From a virus: a stretch of 28,195 nt of DNA. Below are positions 16,653-24,004 of this stretch, one piece after another. A program made the position numbers and the translations under genes. The DNA lies in the IMG/VR virus record IMGVR_UViG_3300032053_000400, positions 1 through 28,195 of that record; one strand, given 5' to 3'. How positions within the stretch are numbered: the first letter of the stretch is position 1; each line of letters starts with the position of its first letter. The notes below the pieces were generated by a model, which searched no databases, was not told the DNA's origin, and saw only the letters and a program-made list of their open reading frames with translations.

Positions 16653-17438
16653 ATGGTTTCCTCACATACTTTTAAATCAGATCTTAACGGCATTCACCAC
16701 ATAGTGCAAAATGTTATGAATTTGCATTCTAAAGAGCTTGTATTATTTTCATTAAAAGATTTTTTTGCACAAGATACTTTTTATCGCTATGTAACAGATC
16801 GCTATGGTTATGCCAAGGTAGTCGATGTAACCGATCTTCCATTGGATGCCGGTATTAATGATGATTCTACCACCAGGCTCTGTATACAAGAGGCTTTCCG
16901 AATGGAGGCGGACTTTTTCCCCGCCCTCATTGTAAGGTCTGGTTCCTTTAATTCTGTGCCAATCTCATTTAATAGAGAAAATTCTACGATACAGTGGGAT
17001 AGTCTTATTTTTCAAGATGGCTACGGTAATATTAAAACTTTTAAAACTCCTACTCATTTTATTTTTGCCGGAGCCTGGGAAGGTTCCATCAATGTTGATG
17101 TTTTATCTCGTGATATGAGATCAAGAGATGATTTAGTGGATTTGGTATCTTTGCGTTTCGTAGATATCGCTTTTAACGAATTGGTTAAAGAAGGTATGAT
17201 TGTAACGGGCGTATCTACGGCTGGACCAAGTGAGACGGATGATAGAAATCATAAGCTATTTAAAGATACTGTTACCCTAAAAATTAGAACGGAGTGGAGG
17301 CGAAAAATCCCCGTAGGTAATATTATTGAAATAATAAATACGGCTATTGAGTTTGGAACGGTGCCAGATGGCATTGTTTCGCCCAATTTAACAGTTAATA
17401 GTGAACTAACTCTTACAGAAGTGCTATCTAATTTATGA
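16653..17438 (+). CDS. Tail protein, possibly terminator/completion
   Basis: A 261-residue protein just upstream of the sheath. It opens with a helical segment (about 10-35), then a mixed alpha/beta domain of about 190 residues, including DGYGNIKTF and a strand-rich region ending in LKIRTEWRRKIP. I do not recognise a specific family by motif. Size and position suggest a tail terminator, sheath stabiliser or neck protein, comparable in role to T4 gp3 or gp15, but this is inference from context. The ATG directly follows the truncated paralogue's stop and no strong ribosome binding site is visible. Confidence 0.5.
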   Translation: MVSSHTFKSDLNGIHHIVQNVMNLHSKELVLFSLKDFFAQDTFYRYVTDRYGYAKVVDVTDLPLDAGINDDSTTRLCIQEAFRMEADFFPALIVRSGSFNSVPISFNRENSTIQWDSLIFQDGYGNIKTFKTPTHFIFAGAWEGSINVDVLSRDMRSRDDLVDLVSLRFVDIAFNELVKEGMIVTGVSTAGPSETDDRNHKLFKDTVTLKIRTEWRRKIPVGNIIEIINTAIEFGTVPDGIVSPNLTVNSELTLTEVLSNL

Positions 17439-17505
17439 TTTCAAACTTATGACGGTAATAATATCATATTTTACTGATAGTGCGGAAATATTATGAATAA
17501 TGTAA

Positions 17506-17528
17506 TTTCTAAGGATACAAATGGCTAA
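17506..17528 (+). promoter_or_regulatory. Strong translation start region of the sheath
   Basis: TTTCTAAGGATACAA precedes the ATG at 17521, with AAGGA as Shine-Dalgarno. The 23 bases including the first codons match the tube start region at 20164-20186 at all but two positions. Confidence 0.65.
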
Positions 17529-20076
17529 TCTTCCATCGGGCGCTTCGACATTACCAGGCGTAACTACAAGCATAGAAACAAGTACTTCTGGAGTATCAGT
17601 TCCAGGCGGTGTGCGTTTAGCGCTATTAATGGGTACTGGTGCAAGAACCGAAGTAGTCGTTGCTGCCGCTGTTGGCAGTGGTAATGACGGGCTCAACTCC
17701 ACCTATACCTCTACTGCCGGGCGAGATAGTCGGCATTTTATACTTAAAAATGCGCCCCTGATATCAAATCGAACACAATTATTTAAAAATGGCGTTTCCC
17801 TTACTGGGCTTGAAGAGGTTCCTGGGGTAGATACTTTTGATAATCGTTATGATTATCGAATTGATATTGCTACCGGTAAAATTGAATTACAAACAGCCTA
17901 TCTAATAGATCAGGGTGGCACACTGTATACAACTGGTGCAGCAAATGTTGGCGATGGTTATTTGACCTTAAACGGCATTTCTGGTGTCCCAACATTAATT
18001 GATTTAAATGCACCCACTGAAACTTGGACGGTTAAATGCGTTTCCGTACAACGTGACGGTCTCGGCGCCCCCATAGCACAAACAGCTAAATTTTTAGCAT
18101 TCGGCTCAATTTCGGGTATACAATTAGATTCAACGGGAACTCCAATTATGTGGGTTGCCAATAGCACACAAGTTAATAATAGTATTCTTAAATTTGCAAT
18201 ATCTGAAACAACGCCAGTCTTCCGTGAGGGAGATTACTTTACCCTTCAAGTTAAGGGCGGCGCATTAAATAAAAATGATTCAATAACTGCAACATATATA
18301 GCTACTGCAGATATTAATGATCCTGAATTTTTCACCTCAATGGATGAATTAGTATCTAAACACGGCTCTTCAACGCTCGATAATACGCTTTCTTTGGGCG
18401 CAAGCTTAGCCTTTGCAAATAGTCCTCCTGGCATTTTCGCAATGGAAACAAAGCCAGCCCTTCCTCGTCGAACCTCGATTATTTTAGACTCAAATTTTGA
18501 CGCCATATCAAGCGATGTAAATACATTCGTAATTCCGCTACCTATCGGCGTAACTCCTAATTTTGATTCAAGTATTCATATATTTGTTACCGATCCTACT
18601 ACATTGGTAGAGACTCAATTACTGCCAAATAAAGTTACATTTGATAGTTTAGTTTCGGGCACAGATCCTTTAGCCGCACCAACATCAACTTTTGTGTTTA
18701 GCGATATCGCTGCCCCTGGCGGCACCTCATTCTGTTATACGGTTACTTCAATTTTAAATGGTCAGGTGCTAAATTTTGGTGCAGACGGTTATTTGACTGC
18801 ATTAAACTATTCTCTCTTATCAGATGGTTATTTGGACGGATCCTTTACTGTGCCAGGCGTCACTTTCACAGCAGCTTATATTGGTAAACAAGTTCAAATA
18901 TTTGATGCCGTAAATTCTGTTGATAATAATGGTACCTTTGATATTATCGGCGTTGTTAATGGGGCATTAATTATTGATGGCAGTAATATTACTGAAAGTG
19001 CTCAAGTAAACTTCGTTAGTGAGGGCACTTTAGATTATGAGGTTATAGATCAAAATTCGGGTGACTTACAAAGTTATCTCGTATTGAATCATAATATCGT
19101 TCCAGATGGTAATTCACTTCGCGTCACTCTTGTTGATAACCGAGATGCAGATTTCTTCGATGCTGGATGGGTTACTGCACTCCAAAAATTGGAAACTATT
19201 GAAATAGATATTTTGGTACCACTACCACAACAAACTATGTCGGTTATTTTCCAAAACTGTCTCAATCATTGTTTAACGATGAGCAATCTTCGCAACAAAA
19301 AAGAGCGCGTGCTCTTTACTGGCGCAATTCAAGGATTAACTCCAGAAAATCTTACTGGAGCTGAGCCTGCCGCCGTAGAGGATATCGGAATACTTGAAGG
19401 TATTCAAGGCGATACCGTTGCCGAAGTATTATCTGGCAATACGGAAGATTTAACTAACTATTCAGTTGCGGATGGGTTTGGACATGCATTCCGAGCAATG
19501 TATTTCTATCCAGACGAGATTGTAACTGTTGTTGGTGGAGAGAATACTAAAGTTAGCGGATTCTATATCGGAGCGGCTGCAGCTGGATTAGTATCGGGCA
19601 CTGCCAACATCGCAATGCCTCTTACAAATAAAGTAATTAGCGGATTCAATATCTTACGCGATAAAACGCTATCAGTAACTACATTAGAACAATTGGCAGC
19701 CGCCGGAGTTGCCGTTCTACAGCCTGTTGCTGGCGGTGGAAGAGTGGTTTGGGGACTTACAACTACGCAAAGTGGTTTCCCAGAAGAACAAGAAATGTCA
19801 ATAATCTTTATTAGAGATCGTATTGCCAAAACACTTCGCGCCGGATTTGCTGGATTTGTAGGTATGCCAGAAGAGCCAGATACAATGGTAATTTTGGCAA
19901 CTCGTGCGGTTGGATTATTACAATCGTTTATTAATCAACGCATTATAACTGATTTCGCAGGTTTATTGGTTAGACGCGATTCAGTTGATCCTCGTCAATG
20001 GAATATTTCGGTTAAAGTACAACCCAACTATCCAGTAAATTGGATCTTCTTACGAGTTGGTATCGGGGTAATCTAA
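17521..20076 (+). CDS. Contractile tail sheath protein
   Basis: An 851-residue major tail sheath. It starts with a typical sheath N-terminus (LPGVTTSIETSTSGV, PGGVRLALLMGTG). Residues about 125-250 are a module shared with the FN3 baseplate protein. A middle region follows, and the conserved sheath core lies in the C-terminal third (LRNKKERVLFTGAIQGLTPE, then AVAVLQPVAGGGRVVWGLTT-like strands). The end is the sheath C-terminal domain (NQRIITDFAGLLVRRDSVDP, then WNISVKVQPNYPVNWIFLRV). Subunits form the contractile outer cylinder and exchange terminal strands. It is large for a sheath, because of the extra surface domains. DGY occurs three times. Start at the ATG 17521 with AAGGATA. Confidence 0.93.
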   Translation: MANLPSGASTLPGVTTSIETSTSGVSVPGGVRLALLMGTGARTEVVVAAAVGSGNDGLNSTYTSTAGRDSRHFILKNAPLISNRTQLFKNGVSLTGLEEVPGVDTFDNRYDYRIDIATGKIELQTAYLIDQGGTLYTTGAANVGDGYLTLNGISGVPTLIDLNAPTETWTVKCVSVQRDGLGAPIAQTAKFLAFGSISGIQLDSTGTPIMWVANSTQVNNSILKFAISETTPVFREGDYFTLQVKGGALNKNDSITATYIATADINDPEFFTSMDELVSKHGSSTLDNTLSLGASLAFANSPPGIFAMETKPALPRRTSIILDSNFDAISSDVNTFVIPLPIGVTPNFDSSIHIFVTDPTTLVETQLLPNKVTFDSLVSGTDPLAAPTSTFVFSDIAAPGGTSFCYTVTSILNGQVLNFGADGYLTALNYSLLSDGYLDGSFTVPGVTFTAAYIGKQVQIFDAVNSVDNNGTFDIIGVVNGALIIDGSNITESAQVNFVSEGTLDYEVIDQNSGDLQSYLVLNHNIVPDGNSLRVTLVDNRDADFFDAGWVTALQKLETIEIDILVPLPQQTMSVIFQNCLNHCLTMSNLRNKKERVLFTGAIQGLTPENLTGAEPAAVEDIGILEGIQGDTVAEVLSGNTEDLTNYSVADGFGHAFRAMYFYPDEIVTVVGGENTKVSGFYIGAAAAGLVSGTANIAMPLTNKVISGFNILRDKTLSVTTLEQLAAAGVAVLQPVAGGGRVVWGLTTTQSGFPEEQEMSIIFIRDRIAKTLRAGFAGFVGMPEEPDTMVILATRAVGLLQSFINQRIITDFAGLLVRRDSVDPRQWNISVKVQPNYPVNWIFLRVGIGVI
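17896..18270 (+). repeat. Module shared with FN3 baseplate protein, copy in sheath
   Basis: Sheath codons about 126-250, matching codons about 175-300 of the protein at 3349. The copies share AYLIDQ, NVGDGY, ETWT.KC, AFGSISG and GDYFT.QV in order. It lies in the N-terminal half of the sheath, outside the conserved C-terminal core, so it probably sits on the sheath surface. Confidence 0.65.
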
Positions 20077-20077
20077 T

Positions 20078-20133
20078 CCTTATTACATCTAAAATCAATA
20101 GTTATTCACTTTTCTATTGATTTTAGAATAAGG
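20078..20133 (+). promoter_or_regulatory. Hairpin between sheath and tube genes
   Basis: A perfect 14-bp inverted repeat pairs 20088-20101 (TCTAAAATCAATAG) with 20114-20127, with a 12-base loop. A 6-bp outer stem pairs CCTTAT (20078-20083) with ATAAGG (20128-20133) across a small left-hand bulge. No T-run follows, so it is not a textbook intrinsic terminator. It may be an mRNA processing or stability element. Confidence 0.7.
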
Positions 20134-20163
20134 CATAAAAAGTAATATTATATAGTAAGCTTT

Positions 20164-20186
20164 TTTCTAAGGATAAAAATGGCAAA
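20164..20186 (+). promoter_or_regulatory. Strong translation start region of the tube
   Basis: TTTCTAAGGATAAAA before the ATG at 20179. It differs from the sheath start region (17506-17528) at only two of 23 positions, which fits matched high-level translation of two proteins needed in similar numbers. Confidence 0.65.
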
Positions 20187-20811
20187 CGTAACTTCAAATA
20201 CAGGTAGTACACTTGAAAATGTGGACGGTAGTAATAGAACCGGCACAGGCATATCTACTCAAATTATAATTCGCGTTGGGGCAAATGCTGTAGGTGCGGT
20301 ACAAACTATAGAAATTCGTGAAGAGCGCACCGTTACTCCTGTAGATGAAGTGGGCACAGACGGTCATATCGATAGCGTTCCTACTAAATCTACTAATATT
20401 TCTGGAACTTGTCGCAGAATTCGCTTCGATCAACAGCGTATTGCAGAAGCATTTAGTCGTGGATTTTTACACGCTAAATCACAACGCATTCCATTTAATA
20501 TTGACATCTATGATAGATGGAGTGGTGATTCAAATACAATCGTTACGACTATTAAAAATGTTTGGATTACGGGTATTGACTACTCATATGCGGCAGATAA
20601 CTGGATAATTACAGACAATATGTCTTGGATGGCTGAAGACATTAGTAGCTCGTTGGGCGTCGGTAAAGGCAAAGCGGCATTTGGCGGCTCTCGCGGTATC
20701 CTATTACAAACTGATGTTGCCGGTATTGAACAACAGACTGACGTTGGTAAGCGTCGTGGTGCGCTCGATGCATCAGGGCTAATTAGCGCTGCTTTTGACC
20801 GTACAGTATAA
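20179..20811 (+). CDS. Tail tube protein
   Basis: A 210-residue major tube protein directly after the sheath. The beta-rich body reads TQIIIRVGANAVGAVQTIEI, then VDEVGTDGHIDSVPTKSTN, then SGTCRRIRFD, PFNIDIYDRW and TTIKNVWITGIDYSYAAD, the pattern of contractile-tail tube subunits with a gp19-like beta-barrel. Hexamers stack to form the rigid inner tube. The C-terminal roughly 50 residues are Gly-rich and probably extended. The gene has its own strong ribosome binding site, a hairpin upstream and another immediately downstream of its stop, fitting very high expression. Assigned from sequence character plus position between sheath and chaperone genes. Confidence 0.9.
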   Translation: MANVTSNTGSTLENVDGSNRTGTGISTQIIIRVGANAVGAVQTIEIREERTVTPVDEVGTDGHIDSVPTKSTNISGTCRRIRFDQQRIAEAFSRGFLHAKSQRIPFNIDIYDRWSGDSNTIVTTIKNVWITGIDYSYAADNWIITDNMSWMAEDISSSLGVGKGKAAFGGSRGILLQTDVAGIEQQTDVGKRRGALDASGLISAAFDRTV

Positions 20812-20819
20812 TTTAGTTA

Positions 20820-20866
20820 AATACCTCGCATCATTTGATATATACATTAAATGATTGCGAGGTATT
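20820..20866 (+). promoter_or_regulatory. Hairpin burying the chaperone ribosome binding site
   Basis: AATACCTCGCA (20820-20830) pairs with TGCGAGGTATT (20856-20866), extended by TCATTT (20831-20836) with AAATGA (20849-20854). There is a single bulged T at 20855 and a 12-base loop. The right arm contains GAGG (20859-20862), the Shine-Dalgarno of the ATG at 20868. The folded RNA would hide this site and lower chaperone translation relative to tube. It starts nine bases after the tube stop and could also act as a transcript 3' barrier. Confidence 0.75.
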
Positions 20867-20867
20867 A

Positions 20868-21473
20868 ATGTCTTCATCTTTTTATAAAAAGTCTTCTGAA
20901 CCCCAAACTCCATTACGTGAGTTTAATGTAGGTGAGCCTGACGACGATCAGCCCACATTAAACCCTATGTATAAGGCAGCCCAACCGCCGGCGGGCTATG
21001 AATTATCTGCCGCTGAAAGAGAAGAGTTACAACAGCGCCGTCGTGGCTCCAAAGAAGAAAAAATGGGCGATTACGCTAAAAAACGCATTGAAATATTAGC
21101 CAATATTGGCAGGCTTACTAAAAATGTAGATATGGAGGGTATTACCTTTTCATTACGCACTTTAAAGACCAAAGAAGCTCGAGCAGCTACAATGTCTATC
21201 TTTGGATGTGTTAATGATGTGGACGCATCATTTGAAATTCGTCGTCAAACATTAGCAAGAGCTATTTATGAAATAGACGGTCAACCTACGGAGACCGCGC
21301 TAGGCGGTGATGATTTTAATTTGAAATTGCAGTTAGTTGATGATATGGAAGATGTCACAATAAATAAATTATATAATGAATTTAATACATTACGTAATGA
21401 AGTTCAGACCAAATATGGATTGCAAACAGAACAGGAGGTGAAAGAAGTACTTGAGGACATAAAAAAATCGTAA
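20868..21473 (+). CDS. Tape-measure chaperone, short form (lambda G-like)
   Basis: A 201-residue, mostly helical, charged protein between tube and tape measure, the usual place of tail assembly chaperones. I chose the ATG at 20868 because GAGG at 20859-20862 is five bases upstream; the TTG at 20835 lies in the loop of a hairpin and has no ribosome binding site. The N-terminal 75 residues are Pro/acidic and probably disordered, followed by a helical domain (KRIEILANIGRLTKNVDMEG, then a segment resembling tail assembly chaperones, VDASFEIRRQTLARAIYEID). The end is lysine-coded over an A7 run where a -1 frameshift would make the long form. By analogy with lambda gpG, many copies would coat the tape measure during tube assembly. 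Confidence 0.8.
   Translation: MSSSFYKKSSEPQTPLREFNVGEPDDDQPTLNPMYKAAQPPAGYELSAAEREELQQRRRGSKEEKMGDYAKKRIEILANIGRLTKNVDMEGITFSLRTLKTKEARAATMSIFGCVNDVDASFEIRRQTLARAIYEIDGQPTETALGGDDFNLKLQLVDDMEDVTINKLYNEFNTLRNEVQTKYGLQTEQEVKEVLEDIKKS
21461..21467 (+). promoter_or_regulatory. -1 ribosomal frameshift site A AAA AAA
   Basis: A run of seven A bases in the exact phase for -1 slippage: the zero frame reads ATA AAA AAA TCG TAA, and the shifted frame continues ATC GTA AAA GAG without a stop to 21820. AGGAGGTGA (21433-21441) lies 19 bases upstream and GAGGA (21453-21457) three bases upstream; either could interact with 16S rRNA. Downstream, CGGATCAT (21480-21487) can pair with ATGATCCG (21531-21538), a possible weak stimulator with a long loop. 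Confidence 0.85.
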
Positions 21474-21820
21474 AAGAGCCGGATCATAGATTTTTATGGT
21501 ATTTATGTAAGACTTTTAACAAGCTACCAGATGATCCGACTATTGAAAATATGGATCCAATTATGAAAACGTGGATGTTTAATAGTTGGTTAGAAGATAA
21601 TAATGAAAATATAGATCTATTCAAACATCACGGATATTTGATAGGGTCATTCATTAATCCTGAAGCTGTAAAATCACTTACCGATACAGGCAATTCTTAT
21701 TCAGTTTCTGAAAAAGAATTTGAAGCGACGGCAGATATGGTTCGCGAATCTATCTTGAAAGAGCAAGAAAAAGCAACATCTGATAAACCAAAACGTCGCA
21801 GACGTAAAAAGGTAAATTAA
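21467..21820 (+). CDS. Tape-measure chaperone, frameshift extension (lambda T-like)
   Basis: The -1 frame is open from the slippery site to TAA 21818-21820 and adds about 117 residues, giving a long form of about 317 residues. The extension opens IVKEPDHRFLWYLCKTFNKL, continues through PDDPTIENMDPIMKTWMFNS and ends in a basic KPKRRRRKKVN tail. The ATG at 21551 inside it has no ribosome binding site, so independent initiation is unlikely. In lambda and many other phages the T part binds the tape measure and recruits tube subunits. The context here is the same: chaperone, extension, then the tape-measure ATG at 21828, eight bases beyond the stop. Confidence 0.8.
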   Translation: MVKEPDHRFLWYLCKTFNKLPDDPTIENMDPIMKTWMFNSWLEDNNENIDLFKHHGYLIGSFINPEAVKSLTDTGNSYSVSEKEFEATADMVRESILKEQEKATSDKPKRRRRKKVN

Positions 21821-21827
21821 GGATTCA

Positions 21828-23996
21828 ATGAGTACCGTCGAAGAAATAAAAGCAATGACAAGTGCGCTCATTGAAAATGGAGTGGAAGCGACTAAAGCTT
21901 CAAAATTTGCAGAAGAGTTTGGTGCAAAAACCGTCAAAGCTGCCGCTCTGGGCGCCGAGGCTCAAAAAATGGCTGCTAGCGCTTTTGAACAAACTACAAA
22001 AGCTGTTCAGGCAGCATATGAAAGTATGCTAAATTTAAATACTAGTACTCTTTTATCTGGCGATGCTTTTGACCAAGTAAAGACACGAGCTGGAGCACTA
22101 CTCGCCTTAACTACAAAGTTTGACGCTTTTAATCATATAGGTGTTGATGGAGGCAAGCATATTAATACTATGGGGCAATCTCTTACGGAATTGACCGCTA
22201 AAATGGGAAGTTGGGGCGCAGTAGTAAAAGCATTTCCTAATACTCTTGGGGCATTGGGGGGCAAAACAATGGAAGTGGCTCAGCGTTTTTTAGAGCACGT
22301 CTCTCAAGCACAACATTTGGAAAATGCATATATAAATTTACAAGGCGCTTCTGGCGGATTAGGCAAAGTATTTGATAAAGATGGTCGCATAGTAGATAAT
22401 CTATCTACACAGGTTCAACATTATGGTAAGCAGTTGGCAGACGTAGAGGCTATTACTGGAGAAAATATTGAAACCGTTGCTCAATTTGCTTCTAAATTAT
22501 ATATTATTCCTAATTTATTAAATGAAGTGGTAAATACTGGCGGTAAGGCAGGAGACTCTACTACAGCATTAGCCGCCGCTATGACATTAGCTAAAGGCGC
22601 CGGACAAAGTAACGAAACAGTTCTTTCAGTAATGAAAACTGCATATGAAGATTTAAGCAATTCGCAAGGTAAGGTTACCGATACTGGTAAAAAAGGTACC
22701 GAAATGTTTGCCTTAATGGCACAAGCTACTAAAACATTAGGTTTAAGATTTTCAGATACCGAAAGTTATTTAACTACCGTTGCTAAAGAATTTCAACTGG
22801 TAGGCGATAATACAGAAGGTGCTACAAATATTCTTACTCATTTTTCTGACGCTCTTCAAAATACCGGATTAACAGCTAAAGCCTCTATTGGCATTATACA
22901 AAATATGGTTACATCTATGAACCATTTGGAAATGGGAACTAAATCTTTAATTTCTGCAAGAAGTGGGGGTCCGGGAGGTTTGCAGGGCGCATTTCAAGTA
23001 GAGGAATTGTTAAGAAAAGGTAAAACTCCACAAGTGTCAGATATGCTTATGAAATCTTTCAAGCAACAAGCGGGAGGTAAGATTTATACTCAAGCTGAAG
23101 CCGCACAGAGTCCTCAAGCTGCCGCGCAATTTATGCGACAACGCGAAATGTTAAAAAGCGGAGCATTTGGCGGTATGGCAAAGGACGATCAATCTGCTAC
23201 GCACTTACTAGAGGCAATGGCTAAAGGAAATATGGAAACTACGGCTGTTTTAAATGCTACGACTGCCGTCAAAGATGTAGCCGCACAAGGAACTAATCTC
23301 CAAGAACAACAGGTAGATATATTGAAAGTTTTAAATCAGGGAGTAGATCGTGGTAATATAATAGGTAATCAAATATTATTAGCTACCGCACGCGGCATTC
23401 TTGGTACAGGTCGAAATGATGATGGCACTAAAGAACTTACAGCATTTATGGACGAAGCTAGAAATGATTTGGCAGCTACACCTCGTCGAGCTGACGAGAA
23501 GGCGGGCGAGACCGCTATTACATCGAAGCAATTTGGAATAGCAGCAGATCGTTCAGCGCAAGCCCTTAAAATTGCACCAAGGCGAATAGCTGATTCTGTT
23601 CGAGGCGCCAACCAGCAATTAATTACATATCGCGCACATCAACCTGATAAAGTAACTCAACAAGAGCAAGGACGCTCCACGCGTGCCACTACTCGTGGCG
23701 CAGAAGAAAAATATATGTCATTATTTCATACGCCAAATCCCGCTGCTCATACTCTTGCCGCTCAAGCCACCGCCGTCCGCGCCATAGGGCGCCCTAATGC
23801 CTTGGGAAGAGCTATGATGCCAGCCGGTGCAAAAGCAACTGAACAGGCTCCTGCCAAAGTAGAACTTACCGTTAGATTAGCAGACGGATTAACAGCTACA
23901 CAAACCACCCAATCACCTCATGCAATTGTTAAAGCTAACCCTCTCTCCGGCGGCACCAACTACACAAAATATGATCCGCATAATCCAGGATATTAA
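21828..23996 (+). CDS. Tape measure protein
   Basis: A 722-residue, largely helical, Ala/Lys/Glu/Thr-rich protein immediately after the chaperone pair, the standard position of the tail length ruler. Ribosome binding site AAGGATTCA before ATG 21828. At the commonly cited 1.5 angstrom per residue it would predict a tail of about 110 nm, a normal length for a myovirus. No peptidase or lysozyme motif is visible. The C-terminal 150 residues or so (from about 570) are Arg/Ala-rich and low in order, ending in a Gly/Pro/His tail (SGGTNYTKYDPHNPGY). The inside of the tail tube is its expected location. Confidence 0.85.
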   Translation: MSTVEEIKAMTSALIENGVEATKASKFAEEFGAKTVKAAALGAEAQKMAASAFEQTTKAVQAAYESMLNLNTSTLLSGDAFDQVKTRAGALLALTTKFDAFNHIGVDGGKHINTMGQSLTELTAKMGSWGAVVKAFPNTLGALGGKTMEVAQRFLEHVSQAQHLENAYINLQGASGGLGKVFDKDGRIVDNLSTQVQHYGKQLADVEAITGENIETVAQFASKLYIIPNLLNEVVNTGGKAGDSTTALAAAMTLAKGAGQSNETVLSVMKTAYEDLSNSQGKVTDTGKKGTEMFALMAQATKTLGLRFSDTESYLTTVAKEFQLVGDNTEGATNILTHFSDALQNTGLTAKASIGIIQNMVTSMNHLEMGTKSLISARSGGPGGLQGAFQVEELLRKGKTPQVSDMLMKSFKQQAGGKIYTQAEAAQSPQAAAQFMRQREMLKSGAFGGMAKDDQSATHLLEAMAKGNMETTAVLNATTAVKDVAAQGTNLQEQQVDILKVLNQGVDRGNIIGNQILLATARGILGTGRNDDGTKELTAFMDEARNDLAATPRRADEKAGETAITSKQFGIAADRSAQALKIAPRRIADSVRGANQQLITYRAHQPDKVTQQEQGRSTRATTRGAEEKYMSLFHTPNPAAHTLAAQATAVRAIGRPNALGRAMMPAGAKATEQAPAKVELTVRLADGLTATQTTQSPHAIVKANPLSGGTNYTKYDPHNPGY

Positions 23997-24004
23997 GGAC
24001 TTAA

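Noticed and set aside
17449-17527. Two tiny ORFs upstream of the sheath, joined by an ATGA overlap
   Set aside because: Only 14-16 and 11 codons, no ribosome binding site for the first, and no recognisable content; probably chance in AT-rich DNA.
20835-20867. TTG start 11 codons upstream of the chaperone ATG
   Set aside because: It falls next to the hairpin loop without a ribosome binding site, while ATG 20868 has GAGG at proper spacing.
21551-21553. Independent ATG start for the chaperone extension
   Set aside because: No Shine-Dalgarno upstream, and the frame is continuous with the A7 slippery site, so frameshift expression explains it better.
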